13,740 bases of DNA from an uncultured Lachnospiraceae bacterium (GCA_902795715.1 CADBME010000254.1:1-13740), one strand, 5' to 3'. Counted from the stretch's first letter, positions 1-7,457 are shown. The notes: generated from the sequence alone by a model not told the origin. Made by a program: numbers and translations.

Positions 1-1
1 G

Positions 2-103
2 GAAAATGTAGAGCTCTATAAGAAGTCCTTTGAAGCTTACAAGGCTGCTTACTATGGTCTGAAGAGCCAGGATGTATTTAAAAAGCTTGACGATATCAGG
101 TAG
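2..103 (+). CDS. C-terminal end of a gene truncated by the window edge (possibly an FGGY sugar kinase)
   Basis: An open frame runs from the first bases to a TAG at 101-103 and gives the last 33 residues of a protein, ending KKLDDIR. The pattern of spaced tyrosines (ELYKKSFEAYKAAYYGLK) followed by a short F..L tail resembles the extreme C-terminus of FGGY carbohydrate kinases such as xylulokinase. So short a piece cannot prove the family, so the kinase call is only a suggestion. The amphipathic, lysine-rich composition and the continuous frame up to the window edge support real coding sequence. Only 71 bases separate its stop from the next gene, with no clear terminator. Confidence 0.45.
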   Translation, partial: ENVELYKKSFEAYKAAYYGLKSQDVFKKLDDIR

Positions 104-174
104 ATCTGTCGGACCCGGAAAGGCATGGCCTGGCCTGTCTTTTCTAATCCGCTATGAAAAAGGACAAAAAGGAT

Positions 175-1008
175 ATGAATCAAAGGAAAATATGGATGGC
201 CCTGTGTTTGTCTTTCTGTCTGACCGTCTTCCTTTCCTCATGCAGCCGGCCGGAGCCTGCTTCCGGCTCCGCTGATCAGTCCACTGTAAAAGAAGGAAAA
301 ATGACGGAGGCGACTACAGAGAGTCAGACGGACGAGGGAGAGGAAGAGAAAACGGATCTGCCATCGACGGCCGGGGAGCAGGATGTGAGAGAGACGGAGA
401 AAGATTTTTACATCACAGAGATCAGCGATGATATTTTTGAAAGAATGAAAGGGAAATCTTTTAAAGACGATTGCACCTTGGCCCGGGAGGATCTGCGGTA
501 TCTGCATGTGCTCCACAAAGATATCAAGGGTGAAATACATGAGGGAGAGATGGTCGTTAACAGGCACATCGCGGATGATGTGCTGGATATACTGAAAGAA
601 TTGTATGAAAAGGATTACCCCATCGAAAAGATCCGGCTGGTGGATGAGTACGATGCCGACGATGAGAAATCCATGGAGGATAACAATTCATCTTCTTTTA
701 ACTACCGTTATATCTCCCACAAAAAGAAGATATCAAAGCATGGCCTGGGTCTGGCTGTAGATATCAATACCCTCTACAATCCCTATACCAAAGTTGTGGA
801 CGGAGAGAGAATTATTGAACCGGTTACCGGAGAACCCTATCTGGACCGTGACAAGTCCTTTGACTACAAGATTGAGAAGGGAGACCTCTGCTACAATCTC
901 TTTATTCAGCATGGCTTCGAATGGGGAGGAGAGTGGCCCGACCGCAAGGATTATCAGCATTTTGAGATTCCTGATGACCGTATCGCGGATTGGTATCCGG
1001 ATAATTGA
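175..1008 (+). CDS. M15-family D-alanyl-D-alanine carboxypeptidase-like lipoprotein
   Basis: Predicted zinc peptidase of the M15 (VanY/DacB-like) group, which trims the terminal D-alanine of peptidoglycan stem peptides outside the membrane. Numbering from the chosen start, residues 1-22 are a signal peptide ending in a lipobox (LSSC, lipidated Cys23). An acidic, Ser/Thr/Glu-rich linker of about 50 residues follows, then the catalytic domain from about residue 95. The zinc-ligand motif KHGLGLAVD supplies His189 and Asp196. The C-terminal QHFE supplies the third ligand, His262, and HGFEWGGEW precedes it as in this family. I chose the ATG at 175 because AAAAAGGA (157-164) lies 10 bases upstream. 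The in-frame ATG at 154 has no Shine-Dalgarno and would only add seven mostly charged residues. The exact specificity (D,D- or L,D-) cannot be read from sequence. It appears to be transcribed alone, since hairpins follow directly. Confidence 0.87.
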   Translation: MNQRKIWMALCLSFCLTVFLSSCSRPEPASGSADQSTVKEGKMTEATTESQTDEGEEEKTDLPSTAGEQDVRETEKDFYITEISDDIFERMKGKSFKDDCTLAREDLRYLHVLHKDIKGEIHEGEMVVNRHIADDVLDILKELYEKDYPIEKIRLVDEYDADDEKSMEDNNSSSFNYRYISHKKKISKHGLGLAVDINTLYNPYTKVVDGERIIEPVTGEPYLDRDKSFDYKIEKGDLCYNLFIQHGFEWGGEWPDRKDYQHFEIPDDRIADWYPDN

Positions 1009-1012
1009 GCAG

Positions 1013-1034
1013 CTGCAGAAGAATCCTTCTGCAG
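1013..1034 (+). repeat. Perfect inverted repeat just after the M15 gene
   Basis: CTGCAGAAG (1013-1021) pairs perfectly with CTTCTGCAG (1026-1034) across a 4-base loop, starting 4 bases after the stop codon. No T-run follows, so it is not a classic intrinsic terminator. It may protect the mRNA 3' end or act with the stronger hairpin 30 bases downstream. Confidence 0.6.
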
Positions 1035-1064
1035 GCAGGATTAGGGAAAAAATAAAAAAGCAAT

Positions 1065-1105
1065 AAGGTGCTGCCGCAGGATGAAAAATTGCGGCAGCAC
1101 CTTTT
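1065..1105 (+). terminator. Strong intrinsic terminator after the M15 gene, probably bidirectional
   Basis: AAGGTGCTGCCGCA (1065-1078) and TGCGGCAGCACCTT (1090-1103) form a perfect 14-bp GC-rich stem with an 11-base loop, followed by a short T-run (TTTT at 1102-1105). The A-rich stretch just before the stem (about 1045-1064) would serve as a T-run on the opposite strand. It therefore separates the M15 gene from the MATE gene. Confidence 0.85.
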
Positions 1106-1261
1106 GCGTAACAGGTTCTTCCTGCTTCTGCCTTTTTATCACTTTGAATAAAGCGATATGCAATGCAGCAGCCTTTTGCCTCTGCTTTCCTTCATCCTGC
1201 ACAGAACAACAAGGAAAGAGCCGGCTTTCAAGGCTGATCCGGGCCTCCATGAAATTCATTA
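1106..1261. other. Gene-free spacer between the M15 terminator and the MATE promoter
   Basis: The whole gap between the M15 gene and the MATE gene is 318 bases (1009-1326). It holds the two hairpins at its left end and a promoter and ribosome binding site at its right end. In between I see no RNA gene, riboswitch core or convincing ORF. The reading frames that cross it start inside the terminator or lack a Shine-Dalgarno. Confidence 0.6.
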
Positions 1262-1290
1262 ATGATTTTTTTTCCATTTTGTAGTATGAT
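1262..1290 (+). promoter_or_regulatory. Putative promoter of the MATE-glycolipid unit, with an overlapping palindrome
   Basis: A good -10 box, TATGAT, lies at 1285-1290. At 17-base spacing the -35 position reads ATGATT (1262-1267), which matches only three of six consensus bases, so the promoter may be weak or activator-dependent. The perfect palindrome TCATTAATGA (1256-1265) overlaps the -35 position and is a candidate operator. The ribosome binding site GGAGGG (1309-1314) lies 12 bases before the MATE start. Confidence 0.45.
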
Positions 1291-1326
1291 TACAGGAAAT
1301 AGTGTAACGGAGGGTCAAAAGAGGCT

Positions 1327-2700
1327 ATGACTGACATAGAGAATATGCCGAGAGCTTTTTTGAAAAATATGGTTGGAATGGTGATTGCATCCATGATGGC
1401 CATGCTTGGTATAGTTGTGGACGGAATTGTCATCAGCCGTTTTCTAGGCACTCAGAGGATGGCTGCCTACGGTCTGGTTACTCCGATTACCAACCTGATC
1501 ATGGTTTTCAGTGGCATTTTGTCGAGTGGATCCCAGGTGGTATGCGGCAAGTATCTGGGGGCCGGAGACTATAAGGGAGCCAGACGCGCTTTTTCCGAAT
1601 GTATGGTGGCAACCGTTCTCCTGTCAGCAGCTCTGATGGGGATCCTGCTTGTTTTTCGGGATGATTTTTGCAGGATGCTCGGTGCTGCGGGCAAATCAGC
1701 CGCTCTTCTCCCTCTTGCCTCCGAATATTTACTGGGCATGCTTTTTTCTATCCCTGCTGTCCTGCTTCTCTTTGAGTTTAATGGACTTATGAGGCTGGAT
1801 AAGGATCCCAACCGGATTATCGTGGCGGTAGCTGTCATGACCGTCCTCGATATTGCGGGAGATCTTCTGAATGCTTTTGTCATTCACGCCGATATGCTCG
1901 GTATGGGTCTGTCGACCTCCATCAGCTATTCACTGGCCCTGGTGATCATGCTCCTGCATTTTCGGAGGAAGGATATAGTCTTCCATCTGTCTCTAAGGGA
2001 CCTTTCATTCCGGGAGCTGAAAAGTGTTTGCTGGATCGGTTCTTCTTCCGCCGTCGGGGCGGCAGCAGCCATGCTGAGAAACAGGGTTCTGAACGGGATC
2101 ATGCTGGGGACGGTTTACGCAGTGACGGCCACAGCGGCCTTGAGCGTACTGAATACCATATTGAATATTACCTCCTGTACCATGGTCGGACTGGGAATGA
2201 CCTGCTCCATGTTTGCCGGCATTGTTTCCGGAAAAAAGGATCCGGATCTGGCCGAAGAGCTGGTGCGGATTACGGTAAAAACAGCCCTGGTGACCGGACT
2301 GGTTCTATTCCTTGTTTTCTTTCCTTTTGCGAGGATCATTACGGGGATTTTTGCAGGGACCGGCAGCAGGGAGATGGCGGAACTGGCATGCAGGGGACTT
2401 CGCTTCTACTGCATGGGATTACTCCTTTACGCAGTAAATACGTCCTTTATTAATTATACTCAGGGTATGCGTAAGATCCTTCTTTCCAATATCTTTTGTA
2501 TCCTTGAGAATTTTGTTTTTATCGTTTTGCCGGCTCTGCTTCTGGCGGGAATACTCGATTCCGATGCGGTCTGGGTGTCCTATTTCATCACGGAAGTACT
2601 CACTTTTGTCTCTGTGCTCATTTTTGTCACCAGGAAGAAGGGAAGATTGTCACTGAATGCGGCTGACTATCTCTTTATGGATGAGGAAGAGGAACCCTAA
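1327..2700 (+). CDS. MATE family efflux transporter
   Basis: Polytopic membrane protein of the MATE branch of the MOP flippase superfamily, which normally exports drugs or other small molecules by Na+ or H+ antiport. At 457 residues it has the usual family length, with about twelve hydrophobic segments arranged as two six-helix halves. The first half opens with the typical pattern of residues 10-60 (a helix containing VDGIVISRFLG, then AAYGLVTPI), followed by the small-residue-rich SSGSQVVCGKYLGAGD region. The second half repeats it around residues 240-300. The C-terminal tail is short and acidic (MDEEEEP). Its Shine-Dalgarno, GGAGGG, is a little far from the ATG at 12 bases, but no better start exists. 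Only 68 bases without a visible terminator separate it from the glycosyltransferase pair, so they may share a transcript. The substrate is unknown. A role in lipid-linked export would be speculation. Confidence 0.9.
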   Translation: MTDIENMPRAFLKNMVGMVIASMMAMLGIVVDGIVISRFLGTQRMAAYGLVTPITNLIMVFSGILSSGSQVVCGKYLGAGDYKGARRAFSECMVATVLLSAALMGILLVFRDDFCRMLGAAGKSAALLPLASEYLLGMLFSIPAVLLLFEFNGLMRLDKDPNRIIVAVAVMTVLDIAGDLLNAFVIHADMLGMGLSTSISYSLALVIMLLHFRRKDIVFHLSLRDLSFRELKSVCWIGSSSAVGAAAAMLRNRVLNGIMLGTVYAVTATAALSVLNTILNITSCTMVGLGMTCSMFAGIVSGKKDPDLAEELVRITVKTALVTGLVLFLVFFPFARIITGIFAGTGSREMAELACRGLRFYCMGLLLYAVNTSFINYTQGMRKILLSNIFCILENFVFIVLPALLLAGILDSDAVWVSYFITEVLTFVSVLIFVTRKKGRLSLNAADYLFMDEEEEP

Positions 2701-2768
2701 CCGCTGAGAATGCTCTGTGCTGTCTCATCAATGATAGCGGAATACATTATTATAAAGGGAATCAAATT

Positions 2769-3800
2769 ATGATTAAAATTGGAATGCTTGGAGCAGCCAA
2801 CTCCGTTAAAGGACAGGGTGTAGGGAGCGCCTATACGGAATTGATGCGTCTGCTCAAAGATTATGGGAAGAGGGATTTTTCTTTGTATGTGAATCGACGA
2901 GCATGGCTTTGTGACCTGCTCCATGTCCATACAGTTGATCCGATGAGTTTTCTGAGGATGAAGTTTTACAGAAAACCATCGGTCATTTCCATCCACATGA
3001 CGCCCGAGATGGCCCACAATGCCCTCCGTCTCCCCAAACCCATTTTGTTTTTATTTGAAAAATACCTCATGTGGGTCTACAAGAGTGCCGACTACGTACA
3101 TGTAGTTAACCCTGATTTGAAAGAGACCGTTCTTTCCTACGGTTACAGGGAGTCTCAGATCCATTATATTCCCAATTTTGTTGCCAAAGACTGCTTTTTC
3201 CCGCAAAACAGGAGTGACAGGAAGGTCCTGCGCCGCAAATACGGCTTGTCGGAGGATGATTTTGTCGCTTTTGCAGATGGCCAGATGCGGGCGGGAAAGG
3301 GAGTCCAGGACTTTGTAGCAGTTGCAAGGATGCTGCCTGATGTTCGTTTCATCTGGGCCGGGGGCTTTTCCTTCGGACCTCTTGCCGACGGCTATTCGGA
3401 CACCAGGGAAATGCTGAAAGACCTGCCGGATAATGTTCATTTTACGGGAATTGTAGACAGGGAGGAGATCAATGATCTCCTGAATGTCAGTGATCTGTTT
3501 TTCTTCCCCTCCTATGAAGAATTGTTTCCCATGTCCATCCTGGAGGCGGCCAGTACCCATTTGCCCCTCCTCTTAAGGGATTTGCCTGAATATAAGAATA
3601 TTCTCACAGACCGCTATATGATTGCCAGGTCCAATGAAGAATTTGCCAAAGCCATAGAGAGAATTCGCAGGGATTCCGACCTCTACCAGAAGATGGTTAG
3701 GGATTCCGAAGATATTTCCAGACAATACAGTGAAGAAACCATTTATCAGATGTGGAAAGACTTTTATAACCAGTGTGTTTTAGAAGGAAGAAAAAAATGA
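2769..3800 (+). CDS. GT4 glycosyltransferase, CpoA/LafB-like (second sugar of diglycosyl-diacylglycerol)
   Basis: Retaining GT-B glycosyltransferase of family GT4, 343 residues, likely a peripheral enzyme on the inner face of the membrane. It resembles pneumococcal CpoA and listerial LafB, which add galactose to glucosyl-diacylglycerol. Visible features are the N-terminal donor/acceptor loop NSVKGQGVGSAY (11-22), VHVVNP (110-115), IPNF (134-137), the C-domain entry GQMRAGKGVQDF (171-182), IWAGGFSFG (195-203) and the EX7E motif EELFPMSILEA (Glu251 and Glu259). AAAGGGA (2754-2760) sits 8 bases before the ATG. Its stop overlaps the next start (ATGA at 3797-3800), so the two glycosyltransferases are translationally coupled. 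The same neighbour order occurs in pneumococcus (cpoA followed by the monoglucosyl-diacylglycerol synthase), as I recall it. The family call is firm. The exact sugar added is inference. Confidence 0.85.
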   Translation: MIKIGMLGAANSVKGQGVGSAYTELMRLLKDYGKRDFSLYVNRRAWLCDLLHVHTVDPMSFLRMKFYRKPSVISIHMTPEMAHNALRLPKPILFLFEKYLMWVYKSADYVHVVNPDLKETVLSYGYRESQIHYIPNFVAKDCFFPQNRSDRKVLRRKYGLSEDDFVAFADGQMRAGKGVQDFVAVARMLPDVRFIWAGGFSFGPLADGYSDTREMLKDLPDNVHFTGIVDREEINDLLNVSDLFFFPSYEELFPMSILEAASTHLPLLLRDLPEYKNILTDRYMIARSNEEFAKAIERIRRDSDLYQKMVRDSEDISRQYSEETIYQMWKDFYNQCVLEGRKK

Positions 3801-4963
3801 AGATACTATTAGTTTCCGATGTTTACCGATATACAACCAATGGGGCAGCCGGAGTAGTGGTTATTCTGGCGGATGCTCTTAGAGCATACGGACACCAGGT
3901 AAAGGTCCTCTCCCTGTCCACGACAAGGGAAAGCTTTCGCGAGGGAGACGACTATTATTTTTCTTCTCTGCCATTCCCGGTTTACCCGGAGATCCGGCAG
4001 AGTCTTGTCATCCGCCATCCCTTTATTGAAGAATTAAAGGCCTGGAGACCTGATGTGATCCATATTCACACGGAAGGGTCTGCTGCCAGGCTGGGGCGGA
4101 TTATATCCAGGACGACTCATGCTCCCATCGTCATGACCATGCATACCGATTATGCCAAATTTGTATTTCATAACCGTTCGGATGCCCGTGTTCTGAAACT
4201 GGCCGGCAAGCCGCTGACCTCCTTCTTTTACCGCAGGGCTAAAGTGGTGACCACACCCTCTAAAAAGGCAAAAATGCTCCTCCTGAGTTATCATTTCAGG
4301 AAAAAAGTCGTTGTGATTCCCAACGGGATCAAATTGGAACGTTTTCGCAAAGACTACATGGAAGGAGAGAGGGAAGAACTCTTTGCTCAGTGGGGAATTC
4401 CCGATAACGGGAAACTCTTTGTCATTGTTTCCCGTTTGAGTCTTGAAAAGAATATCGAAGAGATTCTGGAATTCTTTAGAGAGATTGTAGAAAAAGAAAG
4501 GGAAGCCCGCCTTCTGATCGTCGGGGACGGACCGGACATGAGCCATTTGCAGAAATATACGGAGGAGCTGGGAATCAGTGATCATGTTATTTTTGCCGGG
4601 AGGATTTCACAGGAAGTCCTCTACCGCTATTACAAGGCGGGGACAGCCTTCCTTTCCGCTTCCACTTTCGAAATGCACAGTCTGACCTATCTGGAGGCTC
4701 TGGCCTGCGGTCTGCCTCTGATTTGCAGAGACGACCCTTGTCTTGCAGGGGTCCTTCAGGATGGGAAGAACGGTTATATCTATCATACAAAAGAAGAGTT
4801 TGTTGATCGTTGTCTGACCATGATTCACGACAAGGAAACAAGAGACCGGATGGCGGAAGCTTCCCTGAAGCGGTCCGAGGTTTTCAGTGACATGGCTCTG
4901 GCGCGAAGGATGGTCCGTCTTTATGAAAGAATGACGGGGCTTGATGAAGAAAGACAGGGATAA
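3797..4963 (+). CDS. GT4 glycosyltransferase, 1,2-diacylglycerol 3-glucosyltransferase-like (LafA/alMGS type)
   Basis: Probable first enzyme of glycolipid synthesis, moving glucose from UDP-glucose onto diacylglycerol at the cytoplasmic membrane surface. The 388-residue protein has both GT-B domains. The N-domain shows MKILLVSDVY (1-10), DVIHIHTEGS (86-95) and MHTDY (115-119). The C-domain shows IPNGI (174-178), SRLSLEKN (212-219) with the Arg/Lys that bind the nucleotide diphosphate, GDGP (243-246) and the EX7E motif EMHSLTYLEALACG (Glu292 and Glu300), close to the version seen in diacylglycerol glucosyltransferases. I start it at 3797 rather than at the in-frame ATG at 3773. GAAGGAAG (3783-3790) is properly spaced for 3797, the protein then begins with the family's usual MKIL, and the start overlaps the previous stop by four bases. 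With its partner it would make the diglycosyl-diacylglycerol used as membrane lipid and lipoteichoic acid anchor. Confidence 0.85.
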   Translation: MKILLVSDVYRYTTNGAAGVVVILADALRAYGHQVKVLSLSTTRESFREGDDYYFSSLPFPVYPEIRQSLVIRHPFIEELKAWRPDVIHIHTEGSAARLGRIISRTTHAPIVMTMHTDYAKFVFHNRSDARVLKLAGKPLTSFFYRRAKVVTTPSKKAKMLLLSYHFRKKVVVIPNGIKLERFRKDYMEGEREELFAQWGIPDNGKLFVIVSRLSLEKNIEEILEFFREIVEKEREARLLIVGDGPDMSHLQKYTEELGISDHVIFAGRISQEVLYRYYKAGTAFLSASTFEMHSLTYLEALACGLPLICRDDPCLAGVLQDGKNGYIYHTKEEFVDRCLTMIHDKETRDRMAEASLKRSEVFSDMALARRMVRLYERMTGLDEERQG

Positions 4964-5002
4964 GAGGATCATCATTTTTTTAAAGAAACAGGAGGATATG
5001 AA

Positions 5003-5866
5003 ATGTCTTTTGTCGTATTTGCAGATGGCAGTGCCAATCTGCCTGGAGAGATGCTGGAGGGAATCCGCCTGCTGCCCTGCGATTATACCCTGGATGGAAA
5101 GCCGCAGACATACCTTGGAGATGTGGATCATTTTGATGCCCATTCTTTTTACGAAGGTCTCAAGAGCGGTTGGGAAATCCGGACCAGCCTGCTGAATACA
5201 GAGCTCTTTTTGTCCAGGTTTACCCCCATTCTTGAAAGAGGAGAGGATGTCATATATGTTTCCATGAGTTCCGGGATCAGCGGAACCTGTAATGCTGCCA
5301 TGATCGCGGCAAATGAGCTTATGGAACAGTTTCCCGGACGCCTGGTCCATGTTGTGGATTCACACGGATGTGGTTTTGGCAGCGGTCTTCTTGCCGTGAA
5401 GGCAGCAGAGCTTGCCCGGCAGGGGATGGATGCCCGGCAGGCGGCCGAAATCGTGGATGCGGAGGTTGAACATTCCTGTCAGTATTTTACTGTGGATGAC
5501 CTCAACTACCTGAAAAAAACCGGAAGGGTAAGTGGAACCACGGCGGCGATCGGCACGATTTTGAATATTAAACCTATTCTTTTCGGGGACAGCACAGGTC
5601 ATATAGTATCCTGTGGAAAAGTCCGGGGAAGAAAGCGGGCAGTCAAAGCCCTGGCTCAGAAGTATGAAGAAAAGAGAATCGATTCTCCGGACCGGAAGGT
5701 CTGCATATCCCATGGCGATTGCCTGGAGGATGCCGAGACTCTGGCCGGGCTGGTAAGGGAGATCAGCCCGGACGTGGACATTACCATCTGTCAGCACGAG
5801 CCTTTTTCCGGTGCTCATGTCGGCCCCGGCATGTTAGGTCTCTTCTTTCGGGGAAAAGAAAGATGA
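5003..5866 (+). CDS. DegV family protein (FakB-like fatty-acid-binding)
   Basis: DegV/EDD-fold protein of 287 residues, normal for the family. Characterised members such as FakB bind a fatty acid in a deep pocket and present it to the kinase FakA for activation into phospholipid synthesis. Visible family motifs are FADGSANLP (6-14), TS (61-62), SSGISGT (89-95, the loop that contacts the fatty-acid carboxylate), VVDS (117-120), DDLNYLKKTGR (165-175), NIKPIL (188-193), KVRGRKRA (206-213) and the C-terminal AHVGPGMLGLFF (271-282). The TS motif continues as LLNT instead of the common TSQPS. GGAGG at 4991-4995 lies 7 bases before the ATG, and only 39 bases separate it from the glycosyltransferase, so co-transcription is likely. 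Its place after two glycolipid enzymes fits a lipid role. The ligand and any FakA partner are not shown here. Confidence 0.88.
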   Translation: MSFVVFADGSANLPGEMLEGIRLLPCDYTLDGKPQTYLGDVDHFDAHSFYEGLKSGWEIRTSLLNTELFLSRFTPILERGEDVIYVSMSSGISGTCNAAMIAANELMEQFPGRLVHVVDSHGCGFGSGLLAVKAAELARQGMDARQAAEIVDAEVEHSCQYFTVDDLNYLKKTGRVSGTTAAIGTILNIKPILFGDSTGHIVSCGKVRGRKRAVKALAQKYEEKRIDSPDRKVCISHGDCLEDAETLAGLVREISPDVDITICQHEPFSGAHVGPGMLGLFFRGKER

Positions 5867-5895
5867 CCCTGTCAAAAGATGAAAAGCCTGAAAAC

Positions 5896-5952
5896 AAATC
5901 TCTTCCATGCGGCATCCTTTTCGGGACCCGGATGTTATGGAAGAGATTTTTT
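5896..5952 (+). terminator. Large intrinsic terminator with nested hairpin after degV
   Basis: AAATCTCTTCCAT (5896-5908) and ATGGAAGAGATTT (5937-5949) form a perfect 13-bp stem that runs into six T residues (5947-5952). The 28-base loop contains a second stem, CATCC/GGATG (5913-5917 with 5930-5934). It ends the glycolipid unit and insulates the NSS transporter gene. The nested structure is unusual for a plain terminator, but no riboswitch class was recognised. Confidence 0.82.
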
Positions 5953-5977
5953 CATGTCATTTTTTGTGGATTTCCGA

Positions 5978-6006
5978 TTGAAAGAAGAAGAAAATTCTGC
6001 TAATAT
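5978..6006 (+). promoter_or_regulatory. Near-consensus sigma-A promoter of the NSS transporter gene
   Basis: TTGAAA (5978-5983) and TAATAT (6001-6006) are separated by exactly 17 bases, close to the housekeeping consensus. Transcription would start near 6013 and give a leader of about 50 bases with AGAGGAG (6050-6056) ending 7 bases before the ATG at 6064. The leader is too short for a large riboswitch. Confidence 0.75.
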
Positions 6007-6063
6007 GAAATTTACGTGTAATCAAGACATAACTATTTTCAGACAAATAAGAGGAGAACAAAA

Positions 6064-7428
6064 ATGAATGAAAGTCGAAGCAGCTTTTCAGGAAAGCTGG
6101 GATTTGTGCTGGCAGCAGCAGGCGCTTCCGTAGGATTGGGAAATATCTGGAGGTTTCCCTATCTGGCCGCCCAGTATGGGGGAGGAATCTTCCTGCTGAT
6201 TTACATTATTCTTGCTTTAACCTTCGGATACACCATGATCATGGCGGAGACCGCCATCGGGCGGATGACCAAAAAGAGCCCGGTCGGGGCCTTTGCCAGA
6301 TTCACTGACAACAAGCTGGTCAGAGCCGGCGGCTGGATCAATGCCATCATCCCGGTCCTGATCGTTCCCTATTATTCGACCATCGGGGGATGGGTCGTCA
6401 AATATCTTGCGGAATATCTGAAGGGCAACGTGGCTCCTTTGGCCCGGGCGGATTATTTTGAAGCTTTTATTACAGAGGGATACGAAGCGGAAGTCTGGTT
6501 CATCCTTTTTGCCGCTATGGTCCTGATGGTTATACTCTTAGGCGTGGAAAACGGAATCGAGAGGGTCTCAAAGATTATGATGCCCCTACTCCTGGTACTG
6601 GCTATTGTTATTGTGGCTTATTCGGTCTCTCTTCCCGGAGCCCTGGAGGGGGTAAAGTATTTCCTGATACCCAATCCCAAAAACTTTTCCTGGATGACTG
6701 TTGTGACAGCTATGGGGCAGATGTTTTACTCTCTCTCGATCGCTATGGGCATTCTCATCACCTTCGGCTCTTACATGAAAGATGATATATCCATAGAAAA
6801 TGCTACGGAGAATGTAGAGATTTTTGACACCGGTATCGCCATCCTTGCCGGACTTATGATTATCCCGGCAGTTTTTGCCTTTTCGGGAGGGGATTCTGAA
6901 GCCATCAATGGAGGTCCATCTCTTATGTTCAAGACTATTCCTCAGGTCCTGGCCAGTATAGGTTTTCCGCGAATCGGAGGAATTCTCTTCTTCGTCCTGG
7001 TTCTCTTTGCCGCTCTGACCAGCGCAATTGCCCTGTTGGAAAGCGCGGTTTCCAGCCTGGTGGACGAGCTCAAATGCAGCCGGAGAACAGGGGCCATCAT
7101 TATCGGCATTTCTACCCTCCTGCTGGGGTCTCTGTCCTCTCTGGGATTCGGACCCCTATCCGGGATTCAGATTCTTCATATGTCATTTCTGGATTTTGCC
7201 GACTTCATGACCAACTCTGTCATGATGCCCATAGCAGCCCTTGCCATCTGTTTTCTGGTAACCCGCTATATCGGGGTGGATGCCATTGCCGAAGAAGTGG
7301 AGAAGGACGGTCATTCCTTTAAAAGAAAAGGTATATTTGTTTTTATGATTCGCTATATCTGTCCGGTCTTTCTGGTGATCATTTTACTCAGCTCGATTGC
7401 AAACGCTTTTGGAATCATAAAAATGTAA
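6064..7428 (+). CDS. Neurotransmitter:sodium symporter (NSS) family amino acid transporter
   Basis: Sodium-coupled symporter of the LeuT fold, importing an amino acid or related small molecule across the cytoplasmic membrane. The 454-residue length fits bacterial members such as MhsT. The N-terminus carries the hallmark GNIWRFPYL (26-34) followed by AAQYGGGIF, the unwound TM1 with sodium and substrate contacts. QMFYSLSIAMG is the TM6 counterpart. TSAIALLESAVSSLVDE marks TM8, with the Thr/Ser that help form a sodium site. The hydrophobic profile suggests about eleven or twelve helices, ending in IRYICPVFLVIILLSSIANAFG. A strong promoter upstream and terminators on both sides make it a single-gene unit. 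The substrate cannot be assigned; tryptophan, tyrosine, alanine and glycine are all known for bacterial relatives. Confidence 0.93.
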   Translation: MNESRSSFSGKLGFVLAAAGASVGLGNIWRFPYLAAQYGGGIFLLIYIILALTFGYTMIMAETAIGRMTKKSPVGAFARFTDNKLVRAGGWINAIIPVLIVPYYSTIGGWVVKYLAEYLKGNVAPLARADYFEAFITEGYEAEVWFILFAAMVLMVILLGVENGIERVSKIMMPLLLVLAIVIVAYSVSLPGALEGVKYFLIPNPKNFSWMTVVTAMGQMFYSLSIAMGILITFGSYMKDDISIENATENVEIFDTGIAILAGLMIIPAVFAFSGGDSEAINGGPSLMFKTIPQVLASIGFPRIGGILFFVLVLFAALTSAIALLESAVSSLVDELKCSRRTGAIIIGISTLLLGSLSSLGFGPLSGIQILHMSFLDFADFMTNSVMMPIAALAICFLVTRYIGVDAIAEEVEKDGHSFKRKGIFVFMIRYICPVFLVIILLSSIANAFGIIKM

Positions 7429-7432
7429 GGAC

Positions 7433-7456
7433 AGGAGGCACGCTGCCTCCTTTTTT
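7433..7456 (+). terminator. Intrinsic terminator after the NSS gene
   Basis: AGGAGGCA (7433-7440) pairs with TGCCTCCT (7444-7451) across a 3-base loop, directly followed by a T-run through 7456. It lies 4 bases after the NSS stop codon and ends only two bases before the -35 box of the next operon. Confidence 0.9.
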
Positions 7457-7457
7457 C

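Noticed and set aside
104..153. Possible weak terminator (AGGC/GCCT with following TCTTTT) after the partial first gene
   Set aside because: The stem is only four bases or needs bulges, so it is not supported as a terminator.
1041..1277. 78-residue ORF on the - strand in the same gap
   Set aside because: It has no ribosome binding site, crosses the terminator, and its hydrophobic end comes from the A/T-rich runs.
1081..1284. Cysteine-rich 67-residue ORF on the + strand, superficially like a bacteriocin precursor
   Set aside because: Its ATG lies in the loop of the M15 terminator hairpin, it has no Shine-Dalgarno, and it runs into the MATE promoter's -10 region. It is far from the export operon.
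2701..2768. Separate promoter for the glycosyltransferase pair (TATTAT near 2748)
   Set aside because: The box abuts the ribosome binding site, so transcription would start within or after it, and no -35 partner is visible.
5867..6063. Riboswitch (for example glycine class or T-box) ahead of the NSS transporter
   Set aside because: The promoter at 5978-6006 lies downstream of the hairpin, leaving a leader of only about 50 bases, and no conserved riboswitch core sequence was seen.
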